From assembly GCA_026990815.1 (NCBI GenBank), contig JALXCS010000160.1, positions 1 to 17,794 on the forward strand: DNA of 17,794 nt, in the 5' to 3' direction. Numbering within the stretch: position 1 is the stretch's first letter; the number at the start of each line of letters is the position of its first letter. Source of the DNA: Methylomonas sp. Lineage in GTDB: Bacteria > Pseudomonadota > Gammaproteobacteria > Methylococcales > Methylomonadaceae. Below the pieces are notes generated by a model. That model made no database searches. It was not told where the DNA came from and saw only the letters and a program-made list of their open reading frames with translations. Made by a program: the position numbers and the translations under genes. Below, piece after piece: positions 15,374 through 17,794 of this stretch.

Positions 15374-16048
15374 ATGAGAATTCTAATTATTGAGGATGAG
15401 GAAAAAACGGCCGCTTTTCTCTCCAAGGGATTAAAAGAAAATAGCTTTTCTGTGGACGTGGCAAAAAATGGTGTTGATGGACTAAATGCGCTGGAATTCG
15501 GTGGTTATGATTTAGTCATTCTGGATGTTATGTTGCCTTTGCTTGATGGCTGGTCGGTATTGGCCGCATTGCGCAGCAAAGATATTCAAACGCGAATATT
15601 ATTGTTGACTGCCAGAGATGAAGTAGAAGATCGCGTAAAAGGGCTGGAACTTGGTGCTGATGATTATTTGGTCAAGCCTTTTGCTTTTTCGGAGTTATTG
15701 GCAAGAATTCGTACCCTTTTGCGTCGGGGTGCTGTGGTCGAGCAACAAGTCCTTAAATTTGCTGACCTAGAAATTGACACCGTCAAGCATCGTGTCACAA
15801 GAGGCGGAAAACGAATTGATCTAACGCCAAAAGAACTTCAGTTACTTGCTTTAATGGCTCGCCGCCCTGGTGAAGTCTTGTCCCGGACAGTGATTGCTGA
15901 ACAAGTTTGGGATATGAACTTTGACAGTGATACCAATGTTGTCGATGTCGCCATCAGGCGCCTACGAAACAAGGTTGACGACCCTTTTGATATGAAATTG
16001 ATTCGTACTGTCCGTGGCGTAGGTTATGTGTTTGAGTGGAATGAATAA
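15374..16048 (+). CDS. cusR: Heavy-metal-type response regulator (CusR/CopR-like)
   Basis: A 224-residue OmpR-type regulator. The receiver domain starts RILIIEDEEKTAAFL, with phosphorylated Asp51 in VILDVMLP, a conserved Thr in LLLTARDEV and Lys in YLVKPF. The C-terminal winged helix (about 130-224) holds LTPKELQLL, SRTVIAEQVWDMNFDSDTN and VRGVGYVFE. The sequence is closest in style to the copper/silver and other heavy-metal regulators CusR, CopR and CzcR. The frame is open to TTG 15353, but RILIIEDE right after ATG 15374 is the family start. It overlaps the kinase gene by 8 bases. The CusR-like operator at 17492 supports a copper or silver signal, but the metal is inferred. Confidence 0.9.
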   Translation: MRILIIEDEEKTAAFLSKGLKENSFSVDVAKNGVDGLNALEFGGYDLVILDVMLPLLDGWSVLAALRSKDIQTRILLLTARDEVEDRVKGLELGADDYLVKPFAFSELLARIRTLLRRGAVVEQQVLKFADLEIDTVKHRVTRGGKRIDLTPKELQLLALMARRPGEVLSRTVIAEQVWDMNFDSDTNVVDVAIRRLRNKVDDPFDMKLIRTVRGVGYVFEWNE

Positions 16049-17498
16049 ATCTCTCACCCGCTTGTCCCTGGCAGGAAAATTAGCAATCCATTATGCCATT
16101 ACAACATTTGCTGTCTTAGTCATTGCTTCAGGAATTTTATATTGGTCAGTTCTAGATCATCTAGAACGGGAACACCAAAATCTGCTTACCTCAAAAATCA
16201 CTGACTTAAAGAAATATTTTAATACTTCATCTAATTTTGGTGAAGAATTGCAGGAATTAATTGATATTGAGCACCACCATTCACAAATGCCCCATTCATC
16301 TGCTATCCATCCAGGAGTTCCTCATCATGTGTTTGTACGGATTCTTAATGCCCAGGGTGAGCTTTTACTGCAATCCGGCATGATGCAACCTCTACCAAAA
16401 ACGCTTAAGTTCCCTGCGGCCAATGACTTTGAGGAGAATATCGCAGTAATCAAACAGAAATTAACCAATAATCACCAATATTTGCTTGGCAGCGCCTGGG
16501 CACAAACAAATTACCAGGAGCAAGCCAAAAAAATCCTACTTCAATGTATGCTTGAATTAGCGCCGGATGAAACATTATTATCAGAATACCAGCACACGCT
16601 TTTCGGAGTGCTTGCTTTTGGTGTTTTTGCTTCTGCATTGGCTGGTTTTTGGATAACCCGCCGAGGTTTACAACCTTTGCACCAAATTACCAACGCCATC
16701 CAAACAATTAACGCACAACAGTTAAATGAACGAGTTGGATCAAAAAACTGGCCGCATGAAATTGCTTTACTAGCGGATAGTTTTGACCAAATGCTGGCTA
16801 GACTGGATCAATCATTTGGCCAGTTATCTCGTTTTTCAGCAGATTTAGCGCATGAATTACGAACACCGATAAATAATCTTATGGGAGAAACCGAAGTAGC
16901 CTTGTCCCGTGAGCGAAATACTGAAGAATATTGCCAAATTCTGGAATCAAATATTGAAGAATGTTCCCGGATTGCCAGAATGATTGATGAGTTGTTGTTT
17001 TTGGCCCGGGCGGAAGACCCAAAAACTGAAATTAATTGTCAGTATCTCTCTGTTGAAAATGAATTCCGGGCTGTTCTGGCATTTTATGAGAGCATAGCTG
17101 CCGAACATCATCTTGAAATAAACTATCAAGCCAATCAAATTGTTGTTTATGCTGATCAACGCCTGTTACGCCGGGTACTAACCAATTTGGTTTCAAATGC
17201 CATCCGTTACACGCCAGAAGCAGGGCTGGTAACGCTGTTTGCAGAAACAATGCCAAACCATTCAATAAAAATTTCTGTCAGTGATAATGGTATTGGCATT
17301 CCACAAGATCAACTGCCTCATATTTTTGATCGTTTCTATCGGGTGGATAAATCTCGTCATCGGGATACCCAGGGGACCGGGCTTGGTTTGGCTATTGTTA
17401 AATCAATTATGCATTTACATGGCGGTACAGTTCTAGCTCGAAACAGGCAACCACATGGAACTCTGCTCGAGTTGATTTTTCCTTCCTCTGAAAAATGA
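16041..17498 (+). CDS. cusS: Heavy-metal sensor histidine kinase (CusS/CopS-like)
   Basis: A 485-residue sensor kinase. Membrane helix 1 is at about 14-36, followed by a periplasmic loop of about 150 residues, membrane helix 2 at about 187-207 and a HAMP linker (RRGLQPLHQITNAIQ). The H box FSADLAHELRTPINNL contains phosphorylated His271. The N box is LTNLVSNAIRYTPEAG, and DNGIGIPQ and GTGLGLAIVKSI are the G boxes. The loop carries an unusual cluster of seven histidines and one methionine between residues 78 and 96, fit for binding copper or silver. The frame is open to ATG 16026, but ATG 16041, overlapping the regulator stop, fits best. The stop lies inside the copper-box-like site at 17492. 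Confidence 0.92.
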   Translation: MNKSLTRLSLAGKLAIHYAITTFAVLVIASGILYWSVLDHLEREHQNLLTSKITDLKKYFNTSSNFGEELQELIDIEHHHSQMPHSSAIHPGVPHHVFVRILNAQGELLLQSGMMQPLPKTLKFPAANDFEENIAVIKQKLTNNHQYLLGSAWAQTNYQEQAKKILLQCMLELAPDETLLSEYQHTLFGVLAFGVFASALAGFWITRRGLQPLHQITNAIQTINAQQLNERVGSKNWPHEIALLADSFDQMLARLDQSFGQLSRFSADLAHELRTPINNLMGETEVALSRERNTEEYCQILESNIEECSRIARMIDELLFLARAEDPKTEINCQYLSVENEFRAVLAFYESIAAEHHLEINYQANQIVVYADQRLLRRVLTNLVSNAIRYTPEAGLVTLFAETMPNHSIKISVSDNGIGIPQDQLPHIFDRFYRVDKSRHRDTQGTGLGLAIVKSIMHLHGGTVLARNRQPHGTLLELIFPSSEK

Positions 17499-17513
17499 CA
17501 AAATTGTAATGTT
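17492..17513 (+). promoter_or_regulatory. CusR-type copper box
   Basis: The site reads AAAATGACAA, then AA, then TTGTAATGTT. The known Cus/Cop/Pco box has half-sites AAAATGACAA and TTGTCATTTT separated by 2 bases, so 18 of 20 defined positions match. It overlaps the last codons of the sensor kinase gene and precedes a promoter, as expected for a target of the adjacent regulator. Confidence 0.68.
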
Positions 17514-17522
17514 TTTGTCATC

Positions 17523-17549
17523 TTGTTGTTTGTAACAGAACATTAAAAT
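17523..17549 (+). promoter_or_regulatory. Candidate promoter downstream of the copper box
   Basis: TTGTTG (17523-17528) and TAAAAT (17544-17549) are 15 bases apart, shorter than the 17 ideal. A start near 17556 would lead to the ribosome site at 17570 and ATG 17583. The short spacing suits a promoter that needs an activator bound just upstream. Confidence 0.4.
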
Positions 17550-17582
17550 ATCCTTCAAGACAAGTTAGCAGAGGGTATAAAA

Positions 17583-17651
17583 ATGACCGTCCATCGACAT
17601 CTTATATTTATTTCATTCAAAAATAGCCCTTTTGTTGCCGATTGCGGTTAA
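17583..17651 (+). CDS. 22-codon reading frame behind the copper box
   Basis: ATG 17583 follows AGAGGG (17570-17575) by 7 bases and encodes MTVHRHLIFISFKNSPFVAD then CG before TAA. After this stop the same frame stays open for 28 codons (PESTAETINFFKEVLTKFF and nine more residues) to TGA at 17736-17738. It may be a leader peptide, a small gene broken by a stop, or chance. I do not recognise the sequence. Its placement under a metal-box promoter is the main reason to list it. Confidence 0.35.
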   Translation: MTVHRHLIFISFKNSPFVADCG

Positions 17652-17694
17652 CCAGAATCAACTGCGGAAACAATTAACTTTTTCAAGGAAGTGC

Positions 17695-17713
17695 TGACAA
17701 AATTTTTTCGTCA
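17695..17713 (+). repeat. Second TGAC/GTCA inverted repeat
   Basis: TGAC and GTCA flank AAAATTTTTTC, an almost symmetrical 19-base inverted repeat. The arms are those of the copper box but further apart. It may be a weak extra binding site or an AT-rich coincidence. Confidence 0.3.
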
Positions 17714-17724
17714 TTCTAACCAAC

Positions 17725-17762
17725 GGAAGGAATCTTGAAATGACACAATAATCTGATCTTCC
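17725..17762 (+). promoter_or_regulatory. Hairpin enclosing a strong ribosome site and a three-codon frame
   Basis: GGAAG (17725-17729) pairs with CTTCC (17758-17762), and ATC (17732-17734) pairs with GAT (17755-17757), with a 2-base bulge. The GGAAGGAA ribosome site is in the stem. The loop holds ATG ACA CAA TAA (17740-17751). It looks like a leader element for a gene beyond the window, but its role is unproven. Confidence 0.3.
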
Positions 17763-17786
17763 TTAATAAGGTAATGACTTAATAAG
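17762..17786 (+). repeat. Direct repeat CTTAATAAG
   Basis: CTTAATAAG occurs at 17762-17770 and again at 17778-17786, a 16-base period in AT-rich DNA at the window end. Each copy is nearly palindromic. It may be a paired operator for the next gene or chance. Confidence 0.3.
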
Positions 17787-17794
17787 TTAAATAA

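Noticed and set aside
1..17794. Mobile element, phage or defence island
   Set aside because: No transposase, integrase, toxin, nuclease-helicase set, tRNA or long terminal repeat was seen; the genes are metabolic, membrane and regulatory.

Overview
The window reads as chromosomal DNA of a low-GC gammaproteobacterium. The ThrB, CobC, CobQ, CbiB, DUF1415 and ASCH proteins and the copper-type two-component pair are all of familiar gammaproteobacterial kinds. A methanotroph-like (Methylococcales) host is my guess from the gene mix. It is not proven, because no taxonomic marker gene is present. I see no rRNA, tRNA, CRISPR array, integrase or transposase.

Layout. (1) 93-807, minus strand: an aqpZ-type aquaporin gene split by one extra base near 438. 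(2) 973-5816, plus strand: a tightly overlapping six-gene run. Four genes resemble parts of aryl-polyene/xanthomonadin-type pathways (AMP-ligase, small hotdog dehydratase, LpxL-like acyltransferase, ApeP-like hotdog dehydratase), but no ketosynthase, ketoreductase or acyl carrier protein is here. They run directly into a homoserine-kinase-type ThrB and a CobC threonine-phosphate decarboxylase, which overlap by 4 bases. (3) 5878-6240: a HIT-family protein behind a stable hairpin and a strong ribosome site. (4) 6354-9525, plus strand: ASCH protein, DUF1415 protein, cobyric acid synthase CobQ and CbiB, with an extended -10 promoter in front. CobC makes the aminopropanol phosphate that CbiB attaches to the product of CobQ, so groups 2 and 4 hold one late segment of cobalamin synthesis. 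(5) 9526-9875: no large gene, but a weak hairpin, a possible 35-residue lipoprotein gene on the minus strand and a degenerate REP-like sequence. (6) 15175 down to 9876, minus strand: a five-gene operon of multi-pass membrane protein, DUF4129, DUF4350, MoxR ATPase and DUF58, a known type of MoxR cluster. (7) 15374-17498, plus strand: a CusR/CusS-type response regulator and sensor kinase, divergent from group 6. (8) 17499-17794: a regulatory tail with a near-consensus CusR-type copper box overlapping the kinase stop codon, a promoter, a 22-codon reading frame, two inverted repeats and a direct repeat. The main target gene of this region probably lies past the window edge.

The points most worth a second look are the aquaporin frameshift, the stripped-down polyene-like gene set joined to threonine/B12 genes, the kinase-decarboxylase overlap that suggests a threonine-phosphate supply module, the histidine-rich sensor loop, and the copper box with its small disrupted reading frame.
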